Positions 24,420-31,786 of a stretch of DNA of 64,000 nt are shown here, in pieces (the first letter of the stretch is position 1; the number at the start of each line of letters is the position of its first letter). The notes below the pieces were generated by a model that saw only the letters and a program-made list of their open reading frames with translations, ran no database searches and was not told the origin of the DNA. Origin of the DNA: DATCDE01 sp038252405 (GTDB taxonomy: Bacteria; Actinomycetota; Actinomycetes; Prado026); the NCBI GenBank assembly GCA_038252405.1, contig JBBSAJ010000004.1, forward strand, positions 1-64,000. Direction: 5' to 3'. Position numbers and translations under genes: made by a program.

Positions 24420-24848
24420 TCAGGCGAGCCGGACGGTCGCGCGGGCCTGCCCGAGCACCTTGTCGCCGCCGACCGTGGCGGTGAGCTGGACGACGACCCG
24501 GCCGCCGTCCAGCTTCTCGGTCACGACCCCGGAGACGTCGAGCCGGGTCCCCACCCCGTCGTCGGGGACCACCACGGGCCGCACGAAGCGGACGCCGTAC
24601 TCGACGACGGCCCCGGGGTCACCGACCCAGTCGGTGACGACCCGCCCGGCCTCGGCCATGGTCAGCATGCCGTGCGCGATGACGTCGGGCAGCCCGACCG
24701 CCGTGGCCACCTTCTCGCTCCAGTGGATGATGTTGAAGTCACCGGAGGCACCCGCGTACATGACCAGGGTGGCCCGCTGGATCGGGACGCTGAGCGGCGG
24801 CAGCTCGGTGCCGACCTCGACGCTGTCGTACGCCAGGACGGCGGTCAC
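24420..24848 (-). CDS. MaoC-like (R)-hydratase/dehydratase, HadB-like
   Basis: The 142-aa hot-dog protein has the hydratase-2 motif YAGASGDFNIIHWSEKVA with catalytic D37 and H42, close to HadB of mycobacteria (D36, H41) in length and sequence. There HadAB dehydrates 3-hydroxyacyl-ACP in FAS-II. The GTG start overlaps the hadA-like stop (GTGA), so the two probably form a heterodimer. Whether the substrate here is an ACP or CoA thioester cannot be told. Confidence 0.85.
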   Translation of the reverse strand: MTAVLAYDSVEVGTELPPLSVPIQRATLVMYAGASGDFNIIHWSEKVATAVGLPDVIAHGMLTMAEAGRVVTDWVGDPGAVVEYGVRFVRPVVVPDDGVGTRLDVSGVVTEKLDGGRVVVQLTATVGGDKVLGQARATVRLA

Positions 24849-25321
24849 GCGCCCTCCCCCTCTTGCGCGGCTACCGACGTGCCGCGGGAGACCACGCTGC
24901 TGTAGATGTCGGCCACCGGCTCGCCGCCCAGGGTGCTCACCGCCGTCCTCGTGGTCAGCACCTCGTTGCGCCCGGCCACCCGGATGTCCTCGACGCTGCT
25001 GACGACTCGGAGCACGTCGCCGGCGTGGACCGGCCGGTGCGCCACGAACCGCTGCTCGCCGTGGACGACGCGCGAGTAGTCCAGGCCCAGCGCGGGGTCC
25101 ACCATGGGCGAGTCGACGAAGTACCGGAAGGACAGCACCGTCAGGAAGGTCGGCGGGGCGACGACGTCGGGGTGGCCGAGGGCCCGGGCCGCCGCCGGGT
25201 CACGGTAGGCCGGGTGCGGGTCCCCGATGGCGTCGGCGAACCGCCGGATCAGCTCGCGGGAGACCTCGTAGGGCTCCGCGGCCGGGTACTCGCGGCCGAC
25301 GAAGTCGGCGTTGAGCGGCAT
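24845..25321 (-). CDS. MaoC-like N-terminal half protein, HadA-like
   Basis: This 158-aa hot-dog protein resembles mycobacterial HadA, the non-catalytic substrate-channel partner of HadB. The N-terminus MPLNADFVGREYPAAEPYEV and AIGDPHPAYRDPAAARALGH are typical of the MaoC_dehydrat_N family; the catalytic D/H pair is absent. The ATG at 25321 shares a base with the SDR stop (TGATG); a GTG one codon earlier also exists. It is coupled on both sides, to the SDR and to the hadB-like gene. Confidence 0.83.
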   Translation of the reverse strand: MPLNADFVGREYPAAEPYEVSRELIRRFADAIGDPHPAYRDPAAARALGHPDVVAPPTFLTVLSFRYFVDSPMVDPALGLDYSRVVHGEQRFVAHRPVHAGDVLRVVSSVEDIRVAGRNEVLTTRTAVSTLGGEPVADIYSSVVSRGTSVAAQEGEGA

Positions 25322-26130
25322 CACATGCCGCCGAGGCTGCCGCCGGTGACCGGAATGGTCACGCCGGTGACGAAGTCGGAGTCCGGGGAGACGAGGAACG
25401 CATGGACGTTGGCGATGTCCTCGGGCCGACCGGCCCGCCCGAGCGCGGTCATCATGACCGCCATCTGGCGCATCTGCTCGGGGACGCCCAGTTCGGCGCC
25501 GTCCTCCTTCGGCGCGGTGAGCCGGGTCTCGGTGAAGCCCGGCGCGACGGCGTTGACGTTGATCCCGAACGGGCCGAGCTCGCGGGCGAGGGTCTTCGTG
25601 GTCGAGATGATCGCGCCCTTGGCCGCGGCGTAGTTGTACTGGCCGGCGTTGCCGGCCAGGCCGGTCAGCGAGGAGGTGAAGGTGATCTTGCGGTTGTAGC
25701 GGACCGCCCCGAGCTCCTTGATCTCCGCCTTGGCGACCTCGCGCAGGTACGGCATGGCGGCCAGCGTGGTGTGGAACGACGTCTTCAAGTTGACGTCCAT
25801 CACGAAGTCGAAGACCTCGTCGTCGAGGTTGTGGAACATCTTGTCCCGGGTGATGCCCGCGTTGTTCACCACGATGTCGAGCTTGCCGAACCGCTCGACC
25901 GTGCTCGCGGTCAGCTGCCTGGCCGCGGCCAGGTCCACGGTGTCGTCCAGGCTGACCGCCGCCTCGCCGCCGGCCTGCGCGATCAGCTCCGCGGTCTCGT
26001 GGGCGGGCTCGGCGTCGACGTCGTTGACCACCACGCGAGCGCCGTCCGCGGCCAGCCGAAGCGCCGTGGCCCGGCCGATCCCCCGACCCGCCCCGGTGAC
26101 GATCGCCACCTTGCCGTCCAGACGTCCCAT
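25321..26130 (-). CDS. Short-chain dehydrogenase/reductase, FabG-like
   Basis: The 269-aa product is a classical SDR: cofactor motif TGAGRGIG (12-19), NNAG (89-92), catalytic S153/S154, Y167 and K171. An acidic residue after beta-2 (ND, about 36-37) suggests NAD(H). It resembles 3-oxoacyl-ACP/CoA reductases. As the first gene of a unit with the HadA/HadB-like pair, it would supply or remove the 3-hydroxyacyl thioester they act on. GGAGGAG precedes the ATG. Confidence 0.82.
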   Translation of the reverse strand: MGRLDGKVAIVTGAGRGIGRATALRLAADGARVVVNDVDAEPAHETAELIAQAGGEAAVSLDDTVDLAAARQLTASTVERFGKLDIVVNNAGITRDKMFHNLDDEVFDFVMDVNLKTSFHTTLAAMPYLREVAKAEIKELGAVRYNRKITFTSSLTGLAGNAGQYNYAAAKGAIISTTKTLARELGPFGINVNAVAPGFTETRLTAPKEDGAELGVPEQMRQMAVMMTALGRAGRPEDIANVHAFLVSPDSDFVTGVTIPVTGGSLGGM

Positions 26131-26184
26131 CGACCCGGCTCCTCCCGCTCGTCGTGCCCTGAGGTGGTCAGGACGCTAACGCAC

Positions 26185-26220
26185 GTCAGGGCCGCACCCC
26201 GAGACGGGGGCGGCCCTGAC
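26185..26220 (-). terminator. Stem-loop terminator after rpmG
   Basis: An 11-bp perfect repeat (GTCAGGGCCGC, 26185-26195 with 26210-26220) encloses a CCCC/GGGG inner stem. It lies 41 nt after the rpmG stop and separates the tRNA-rpmG transcript from the SDR-had unit. Confidence 0.6.
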
Positions 26221-26261
26221 GGGACGGACGTTGTTCGCCGGCGACGGCCGAGCGCTGCGCG

Positions 26262-26429
26262 CTACTTGGTCTCCTTGTGGACCGTGTGCGTCTTGCAGGT
26301 CGGGCAGTACTTCTTCAGCTCCACCCGGTCGGGGTCGTTGCGCCGGTTCTTCTTCGTGATGTAGTTGCGGTTCTTGCACTCCTGGCAGGCCATGGTGATC
26401 TTCGGGCGGACGTCGGTCTTGGCAGCCAC
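26262..26429 (-). CDS. rpmG: 50S ribosomal protein L33 (zinc-binding form)
   Basis: The 55-aa protein (MAAKTDVRPKITMACQECKN) is a 50S subunit protein. It keeps both Cys pairs (CQEC and CPTC), the C+ zinc-ribbon form; the zinc-independent paralogue, if any, is elsewhere. The GTG start has AGAGG 7 nt before it. It lies downstream of tRNA-Met and tRNA-Thr on the same strand and upstream of the HadAB-like genes, an order also seen in mycobacteria. Confidence 0.96.
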   Translation of the reverse strand: MAAKTDVRPKITMACQECKNRNYITKKNRRNDPDRVELKKYCPTCKTHTVHKETK

Positions 26430-26514
26430 GGGACGGCCTCTTCCTGCTCAGGTGACTCACTCGGCGGACATGTCAGGGTAGCCCCCGATCTCCGGTGAGG
26501 AAAATCGGTCGGGC

Positions 26515-26591
26515 TGGTAGCGGAGGCCGGACTCGAACCGGCGACACAGCGATTATGAGCCGCTTGCTCTGACCACCTGAGCTACTCCGCC
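26515..26591 (-). tRNA. tRNA-Met, elongator type (CAT anticodon)
   Basis: A 77-nt tRNA including an encoded CCA: acceptor GGCGGAG, anticodon loop CTCATAA, T-arm GGTTCGAGTCC. The anticodon stem (AGCGG with TCGCT) lacks the three G-C pairs of initiator tRNA, so it is an elongator; a lysidine-modified tRNA-Ile cannot be formally excluded. Confidence 0.9.
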
Positions 26592-26629
26592 TGGCGACCG
26601 CCCGGCCGGAGCCGGGCAGCCTTGGTGCT

Positions 26630-26705
26630 TGGAGCCCCAATACGGAATCGAACCGTAGACCTTCTCCTTACCATGGAGACGCTCTGCCGACTGAGCTATT
26701 GGGGC
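26630..26705 (-). tRNA. tRNA-Thr (GGT anticodon)
   Basis: A 76-nt tRNA with encoded CCA: acceptor GCCCCAA with TTGGGGC, anticodon stem TCTCC/GGAGA, loop ATGGTAA (anticodon GGT), T-arm GGTTCGATTCC. It is 38 nt upstream of tRNA-Met and probably co-transcribed with it. Confidence 0.95.
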
Positions 26706-26715
26706 GAGCGGACCG

Positions 26716-26721
26716 AGGGTA
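26716..26721 (-). promoter_or_regulatory. Candidate -10 box for tRNA-Thr-tRNA-Met-rpmG
   Basis: TACCCT on the minus strand lies 10 nt before the tRNA-Thr 5' end. No good -35 was found. Confidence 0.3.
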
Positions 26722-26768
26722 CACACCCTCCACTGCGGAGCGGAAATCCCCCCGGTGCGGGCGGTCGG

Positions 26769-27974
26769 TCACCCGACGTACGGCCGCTCCCGACGGAGCT
26801 CATCACGGGCGATGGAGCGTCGGTGGACGGCGTCCGGGCCGTCCGCGATCCGCAGCGCCCTGGCCCAGGCGTAGAAGTAGGCGAGGGGGGTGTCATCGCT
26901 GATGCCGGCGCCGCCGAACACCTCGATCGCCCGGTCGATCACCGTGGTGGCCATGGCCGGGGCGGCCACCTTGATGGCGGCGATCTCGGTCCGGGCGCCC
27001 TGCGCTCCGTAGACGTCGATCAGCCAGGCGGTCTTGTAGACGAGCAGCCGGGTCTGGTCGATGTCGATCCGCGACTGCGCGATGAGCTCGCGCACGACGC
27101 CCTGCTCGGACAGGTGCTTGCCGAACGCGACCCGGGACTTGGCCCGGTCCACCATGAGCGCCATGGCGCGCTCGGCCATGCCGATGAGCCGCATCGCGTG
27201 GTGGATCCGGCCGGGGCCGAGCCGGGCCTGGGAGATCATGAACCCGTCGCCCTCGGCGGCGATCAGGTTGGTCGCCGGGACCCGGACGTCCGAGAACAGG
27301 ATCTCGGAGTGCCCGTGCTGGTCCTGGTAGCCGAACACCGGCAGGTGCCGCTCGATGGTGAGGCCGGGGGCGTCGCGCGGGACGAGGATCATGGACTGCT
27401 GGCGGTGCAGCTCGCCGTCCGGGTCGGTCTTGCCCATGACGATGAAGACCTGGCAGCGCTCGTCCGCGGCGCCGCTGGTCCACCACTTGCGCCCGTTGAC
27501 CACGTACTCGTCGCCCTCGCGGCGGATCAGCGTGGTGATGTTGGTGGCGTCCGAGCTGGCGACGTCCGGCTCGGTCATGGCGAAGCCGGACCGGATCTCG
27601 CCCGCGAGCAGCGGCTCGAGCCAGTCCCTCTTCTGCTCGGGCGTGCCGAAGAGGTGGAGCACCTCCATGTTGCCGGTGTCGGGGGCCTGGCAGTTGATCG
27701 CCTCGGGGGCGATCACCGGTGACCAGCCGGAGATCTCGGCGACCGAGGCGTACTCGAGGTTCGTGAGGCCGGACAGGTCGGGCAGGAACAGGTTCCACAG
27801 CCCGCGCCGCCGAGCGGACTCCTTCAGCTCCTCCATCACGGGCGGAAGCTCGTGCTGGCCCTGCTCGGCGAGGGAGCGGGCGTAGACGGGCTCCGCGGGG
27901 AACACCTTCTCCCGCATGAAGTCCCACATCGCCGCAGAGGTCTCCTCTGCCTTCGGCGACAGCGCGAAGTCCAT
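26769..27974 (-). CDS. Acyl-CoA dehydrogenase (ACAD10/11-like)
   Basis: This 401-aa flavoprotein has the three ACAD domains: FAD-binding FAMTEPDVASSDATN in the middle and the C-terminal EVFGGAGISDDTPLAYFY helix bundle. The segment LRIADGPDAVH replaces the usual catalytic glutamate loop with DGPD, as in the ACAD10/11 group. It would oxidise an acyl-CoA and pass electrons to ETF. The ATG at 27974 has GGAGG 6 nt upstream; an in-frame GTG two codons earlier is too close to the SD. The fatty-acid genes upstream (racemase, dehydrogenase) suggest branched or unusual acyl chains. Confidence 0.85.
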   Translation of the reverse strand: MDFALSPKAEETSAAMWDFMREKVFPAEPVYARSLAEQGQHELPPVMEELKESARRRGLWNLFLPDLSGLTNLEYASVAEISGWSPVIAPEAINCQAPDTGNMEVLHLFGTPEQKRDWLEPLLAGEIRSGFAMTEPDVASSDATNITTLIRREGDEYVVNGRKWWTSGAADERCQVFIVMGKTDPDGELHRQQSMILVPRDAPGLTIERHLPVFGYQDQHGHSEILFSDVRVPATNLIAAEGDGFMISQARLGPGRIHHAMRLIGMAERAMALMVDRAKSRVAFGKHLSEQGVVRELIAQSRIDIDQTRLLVYKTAWLIDVYGAQGARTEIAAIKVAAPAMATTVIDRAIEVFGGAGISDDTPLAYFYAWARALRIADGPDAVHRRSIARDELRRERPYVG

Positions 27975-28076
27975 GGTCACCCTCCGGTTCCTCGGGGCGT
28001 CCGGCGCCCCGGCACCAACCTAGGCCGTGATCAGCGCCCCCTCCACACCGGCGAGCAGCAGCTCGGATGGATGTGG

Positions 28077-29231
28077 CTAGTCCGCGAGCCGGTGCACCGC
28101 ACGGGCGTCCACGAGGGCCTGGATCTCCTCGGGCGTGAAGCCCCAGGCCTCGAGCGCTGCGTCCGTGTCCTGCCCCGGCTGCCGCTCCGGCGTCGGCGGC
28201 AGGCCCGGGGTGCGGGAGAAGCGGGGCGCGACCACAGGCTGCAACGACCCGCTGACGTCCGCGAAGACCCCGCGGGCGGCCAGGTGCGGGTGCGCTGGTG
28301 CCTCGGTCAGGCTGAGGACCGGGGCCACGCAGGCATCCGTCCGTGCGAAGTGGTCGGCCCACTCGTCCCTCGTCCGGGTGGCGAAGACCGCGGCGAACCG
28401 CTCGCGATGGTCCGGCCAGTGCCGGACGTCGAGCTGGTGGCCGTCGAGCTTCCCCGTCAGCCCGAGCCCGGCGAGCAGCGCCGCGTAGAACTGGGGCTCG
28501 AGCGCGCCCACCGCCACGTGCCTGCCGTCGGCGCACCGGTAGGTGTCGTAGAACGGCGCTCCCCCGTCCAGCAGGTTGGCCCGGCGGGCGTCCTGCCAGA
28601 GCCCCGCCCCGAACAGGCCGTAGACCATGGTCATGAGGGACGCCGCGCCGTCGACCATCGCGGCGTCGACGACCTGGCCGCGTCCGCTGTGGCTGCGCTC
28701 GAGCAGCGCCGACAGGACGCCCACGACGAGGTAAAGGGCACCGCCGCCGAAGTCGGCCACCAGGTTGACCGCCTGCATGGGCTTGTCCGGGGTGCCGATG
28801 CTGTGCAGGGCCCCGGTGATCGCCGCGTAGGTGATGTCGTGCCCGACCGCGGGGGCGAGCGGACCGTCCTGGCCCCACCCGGTCATCCGGGCGTAGACCA
28901 GCCGCTCGTTGCGGGCGAGGCACTCGTCGGGCCCGACCCCCAGCCGTTCGGTGACCCCAGGGCGCAGGCCCTCGACCAGCACGTCGGCCCGCTCAACCAG
29001 GCGAAGCACCACGTCCCGGCCCTGCTCGGTCTTCAGGTCGACCGCGACGCAGGGCCGGCTGCGGTGCAGCCCGGTGGCCGAAGCGGCGGCCAGCCCGCCT
29101 CCCCCCGGGCGGTCCACCCGCACCACGTCCGCGCCGAGCTCGGCCAGCAGCAGGCAGGCGAACGGTGCCGGGCCGATGCCGGCCAGCTCGACGACGCGGA
29201 CTCCGGCCAGGGGGCCACGGGACGCAGACAT
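28077..29231 (-). CDS. mcr: Alpha-methylacyl-CoA racemase (CaiB/BaiF family)
   Basis: The 384-aa protein belongs to the class III CoA-transferase fold and keeps the racemase residues: H131 in AVGHDITYAAITG, D160 in NLVADFGGG and E245 in GALEPQFY, matching H126, D156 and E241 of the Mycobacterium tuberculosis enzyme. It epimerises 2-methylacyl-CoAs so that branched chains can enter beta-oxidation. A TAGCCT box 6 nt before the ATG and no SD suggest leaderless translation. Neighbouring acyl-CoA dehydrogenase and HSD10-type genes fit the pathway. A true CoA-transferase is less likely given these residues. Confidence 0.85.
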   Translation of the reverse strand: MSASRGPLAGVRVVELAGIGPAPFACLLLAELGADVVRVDRPGGGGLAAASATGLHRSRPCVAVDLKTEQGRDVVLRLVERADVLVEGLRPGVTERLGVGPDECLARNERLVYARMTGWGQDGPLAPAVGHDITYAAITGALHSIGTPDKPMQAVNLVADFGGGALYLVVGVLSALLERSHSGRGQVVDAAMVDGAASLMTMVYGLFGAGLWQDARRANLLDGGAPFYDTYRCADGRHVAVGALEPQFYAALLAGLGLTGKLDGHQLDVRHWPDHRERFAAVFATRTRDEWADHFARTDACVAPVLSLTEAPAHPHLAARGVFADVSGSLQPVVAPRFSRTPGLPPTPERQPGQDTDAALEAWGFTPEEIQALVDARAVHRLAD

Positions 29232-29237
29232 GGCCCC

Positions 29238-29243
29238 AGGCTA
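29238..29243 (-). promoter_or_regulatory. Candidate -10 box of a leaderless racemase mRNA
   Basis: TAGCCT on the minus strand ends 6 nt before the racemase ATG, the spacing expected when transcription starts at the initiation codon. Confidence 0.35.
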
Positions 29244-29251
29244 GAGGCGGG

Positions 29252-29920
29252 TCACACGTCGGTGACCCGAAGGCCCGCGTGCGCCTTGTACCGGCGGTTG
29301 ACGCTGATGAGGTTGCAGGTGAGCGCCTCGACCTGGTGCGCGTTGCGCAGCCGCCCGGCGTAGACCCCGCGCACGCCCGGGATCCGGCCGGCCAGCTCGC
29401 TCACCAGGTCGGTCGCCTCGCGGTCGTCACCGAGGACCAGCACATCGGTGTCCAGGGACGCGACCGCAGGGTCGTCCAGCAGCACGGCGCTCACGTGGTG
29501 GAAGGCGGCGACCACGCGGCTGTCCGGCAGCAGCGCCGCGGCCTGCTGGGCCGCCGAGCCCTCCTCGACGGGCAGCGGGAAGGCTCCCTGTGCGTCGAAG
29601 CCCATGGGGTTCACGCAGTCGATCACGACCTTCCCGGACAGGTCGGGCGCCAGCTCGGCGAGCAGCTCCCGGTGGCCGTCCCAGGGCACGGCGACGACCA
29701 CCACGTCGCCGAGGCGCGCCGCCGCAGCGTTGTCGGCGCCCGTCACCGAGCCGCCGGTCGCCGCGGCCAGCTCCCGGGCGGTCGCCGCGGCACGCTCCTG
29801 GCTCCGGCTGCCGATGACGACGGACAGGCCCGAGGCCGCGAAGCGTCGGGCCAGCCCCCGCCCCTGCGGGCCGGTCCCGCCCAGCACGGCGACGGTCTGG
29901 CTGTCCAGCGGACTGGTCAC
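29252..29920 (-). CDS. npdG: Coenzyme F420:NADP oxidoreductase
   Basis: The 222-aa protein transfers hydride between NADPH and coenzyme F420. The dinucleotide site is VAVLGGTGPQGRGLARRFA (about 10-28), followed by GSRS, which favours NADPH, and VVVVAVPWDGH; the segment NAHQVEALTCNLISVNRRYK near the C-terminus is characteristic of the family. AAGGAGG lies about 4 nt before the GTG. Its presence implies the organism makes F420. It lies between the HSD10-type dehydrogenase and the racemase. Confidence 0.88.
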   Translation of the reverse strand: MTSPLDSQTVAVLGGTGPQGRGLARRFAASGLSVVIGSRSQERAAATARELAAATGGSVTGADNAAAARLGDVVVVAVPWDGHRELLAELAPDLSGKVVIDCVNPMGFDAQGAFPLPVEEGSAAQQAAALLPDSRVVAAFHHVSAVLLDDPAVASLDTDVLVLGDDREATDLVSELAGRIPGVRGVYAGRLRNAHQVEALTCNLISVNRRYKAHAGLRVTDV

Positions 29921-29936
29921 AGGGCCTCCTTGGCCG

Positions 29937-30704
29937 TCAGCGCGGTGCCATCCGGATGGCGCCGTCGAGGCGGATCGTCTCCCCGTTCAGCATCGGGTTC
30001 TCGACGATGTGCGCCACCAGCGCCGCGTACTCCGTGGGGTCGCCCAGCCGGGACGGGTGCGGAACCTGCGCGCCGAGGGACGCGATCGCCTCCTCGGGCA
30101 GCGTCTGGAACATCGGGGTCAGGAACAGGCCCGGCGCGATGGTGTTCACCCGGATCCTGTGCTGGGCCAGGTCCCGGGCGATCGGCAGGGTCATCCCCAC
30201 GACGCCACCCTTGGACGCCGAGTACGCCGCCTGGCCGACCTGGCCTTCGTACGCCGCGACGGAGGCGGTGTTGACGATGACGCCCCGCTCCTCGCCGTCC
30301 ATCGGCGTCGAGGCGACCATGCGGGCGGCGGCGAGCCGGATCACGTTGAAGGTGCCGATCAGGTTCACCTGGATGACCTTGGTGAAGACCGACAGTGGGA
30401 AGGGGCTGCCGTCCTTGGCCACCACCCGGGCAGCCGTCCCGATACCGGCGCAGCTCACCACGACAGCGAGGTCGCCCAGGGCACTCGCGGCGTCGACCGC
30501 GGCCTGGACCTGTCCCTCGTCGGTCACGTCCGTGGCCGCGAAGACCACCGATTCGCCGAGGTCCGCGGCCAGCCGGTCCCCCTGGGAGGTCGGCAGGTCG
30601 ACCATGACGACCTTGGCGCCCCCCGCAGCCAGCCGCTGCACGGTCGCCAGCCCCAGGCCGGACGCACCTCCGGTGACCAGCGCGACCTTGTTCGTGACGT
30701 CCAT
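29937..30704 (-). CDS. 3-hydroxyacyl-CoA dehydrogenase type II (HSD10-like SDR)
   Basis: This 255-aa SDR has TGGASGLG (11-18), catalytic S148, Y161 and K165, and the HSD17B10-type C-terminus (GDPTEYAALVAHIVENPMLN then GETIRLDGAIRM). HSD10 relatives oxidise (S)-3-hydroxy-2-methylacyl-CoA and related substrates, using NAD. The ATG at 30704 (MDVTNKVALVTGG) is chosen by homology, with AGGGG 5 nt before it. With the racemase and the acyl-CoA dehydrogenase downstream it suggests branched acyl-CoA degradation. Confidence 0.86.
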   Translation of the reverse strand: MDVTNKVALVTGGASGLGLATVQRLAAGGAKVVMVDLPTSQGDRLAADLGESVVFAATDVTDEGQVQAAVDAASALGDLAVVVSCAGIGTAARVVAKDGSPFPLSVFTKVIQVNLIGTFNVIRLAAARMVASTPMDGEERGVIVNTASVAAYEGQVGQAAYSASKGGVVGMTLPIARDLAQHRIRVNTIAPGLFLTPMFQTLPEEAIASLGAQVPHPSRLGDPTEYAALVAHIVENPMLNGETIRLDGAIRMAPR

Positions 30705-30776
30705 TCCCACCCCTGCCTTCGCTCGATGAGGGATCACGCTCCTAGCTGGCGAGCATGTCACCACCCCGGTCACGCC

Positions 30777-30815
30777 GAAGGCCCCGGCCTGCGCGTCGCG
30801 CACTCCGGGGCCTTC
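30777..30815 (-). terminator. Stem-loop terminator after tRNA-Tyr
   Basis: An 11-bp perfect repeat (GAAGGCCCCGG, 30777-30787 with 30805-30815), 17-nt loop, begins 11 nt after the tRNA-Tyr 3' end on the minus strand. Confidence 0.55.
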
Positions 30816-30826
30816 GTTCTTACGGG

Positions 30827-30908
30827 TGGCAGGTCAAGGATTCGAACCTTGGTAGGCAAAGCCGACGGATTTACAGTCCGCTCCCATTGGCCGCTCGGGC
30901 AACCTGCC
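30827..30908 (-). tRNA. tRNA-Tyr (GTA anticodon)
   Basis: An 82-nt class II tRNA: acceptor GGCAGGT with ACCTGCC, anticodon loop CTGTAAA (anticodon GTA), a long variable arm (GTCGGCTTTGCCTAC), T-arm GGTTCGAATCC, discriminator A. CCA is not encoded. Confidence 0.94.
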
Positions 30909-30936
30909 GGGTGCTGCCGGGTGGACAGCGGACAGA

Positions 30937-30942
30937 ATGTTA
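30937..30942 (-). promoter_or_regulatory. Candidate -10 box for tRNA-Tyr
   Basis: TAACAT on the minus strand lies about 28 nt before the tRNA 5' end; the -35 region is not recognisable. Confidence 0.33.
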
Positions 30943-30966
30943 CCCCAGCCGGAAAGGGGGCCACGC

Positions 30967-31455
30967 ATGGCCGACTCGAGTTTCGACATCGTGAGCAAGG
31001 TTGACCACCAGGAGGTCGACAACGCGCTGAACCAGGCCGCCAAGGAGGTGTCCCAGCGCTACGACTTCAAGAACGTCGGCGCCTCGATCGCATGGTCGGG
31101 CGAGAACGTCGAGATGCGCGCGAACAGCGAGGAGCGGGTAAAGGCGATCCTCGACGTGTTCGAGAGCAAGCTGATCAAGCGCGGCGTCTCGCTCAAGGCG
31201 CTCGACCTCGACGAGCCGTTCGCGTCCGGCAAGGAGTACCGGCTGGTGGCCAGCCTGAAGCAGGGCATCAGCTCAGACGACGCCAAGAGGCTGTCCAAGA
31301 TCATCCGGGACGAGGGGCCCAAGGGGATCAAGGCCCAGATCCAGGGCGACGAGCTGCGGGTCAGCTCCAAGTCGAGGGACGAGCTGCAGACCGTGATCGC
31401 ACTGATCAAGGGCAAGGACCTGGAGTTCGCGGTCCAGTTCGTCAACTACCGGTGA
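30967..31455 (+). CDS. yajQ: YajQ family nucleotide-binding protein
   Basis: The 162-aa protein (MADSSFDIVSKVDHQEVDNA) is a full-length YajQ (UPF0234/DUF520) member with two ferredoxin-like RNP domains; family members bind RNA or, in Xanthomonas, cyclic di-GMP. Its role in actinobacteria is not established. An AAGGGGG lies 6 nt before the ATG. It is divergent from tRNA-Tyr and its 3' end overlaps the convergent ferredoxin-like gene by 14 bp. Confidence 0.92.
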   Translation: MADSSFDIVSKVDHQEVDNALNQAAKEVSQRYDFKNVGASIAWSGENVEMRANSEERVKAILDVFESKLIKRGVSLKALDLDEPFASGKEYRLVASLKQGISSDDAKRLSKIIRDEGPKGIKAQIQGDELRVSSKSRDELQTVIALIKGKDLEFAVQFVNYR

Positions 31456-31786
31456 CGAACGCCCCGAGCTGGTCACGTTCGAGGATCAGCCCGGCGACGC
31501 CGGCCGCCGGGTCCACCAGCTCGGGCGACCAGGACAGCGCGTCGAACGGGCAGACGTCGATACAGATCCCGCAGTACATGCACAGCGCGTAGTCGATGGC
31601 GAACCGGTCCAGCACGTGGCGGGTCCGGGGGCGGCGGCCCGCTGCCGGCTCATTCTCGGTGTGCGAGTCGATCTCGATGCACCAGTCCGGGCACTCGCGG
31701 GCGCACAGCATGCACGACGTGCAGCTCTCGGCCAGCAGGGCGATCGCGCCCCGGCTGCCGGCCGGGGGCGGGGAGGGCACGGTCAC
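31442..31786 (-). CDS. NuoI-like two-[4Fe-4S] ferredoxin subunit (second cassette)
   Basis: This 114-aa protein matches the ferredoxin core of complex I subunit I but lacks the usual N-terminal helix. Cluster ligands are C22, C25, C28 with C79, and C69, C72, C75 with C32; the segment CTSCMLCARECPDWCIEIDS is close to the alternative NuoI of actinobacteria. The GTG start overlaps the upstream stop (GTGA). It is the last of three genes NuoB-NuoC-NuoI, divergent from korAB, suggesting an electron relay with ferredoxin. It is not the main NuoI, which is at 45594-46190. Confidence 0.8.
   Translation of the reverse strand: MTVPSPPPAGSRGAIALLAESCTSCMLCARECPDWCIEIDSHTENEPAAGRRPRTRHVLDRFAIDYALCMYCGICIDVCPFDALSWSPELVDPAAGVAGLILERDQLGAFVTGS

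Noticed and set aside
26515..26591. Initiator tRNA-Met
   Set aside because: The anticodon stem lacks the GGG/CCC pairs and the first acceptor pair is G-T, so it is an elongator type.
26592..26629. Terminator between tRNA-Thr and tRNA-Met
   Set aside because: The GCCCGGC/GCCGGGC repeat in this 38-nt spacer is short and could as well be a processing signal; no U-run, and both tRNAs look co-transcribed.
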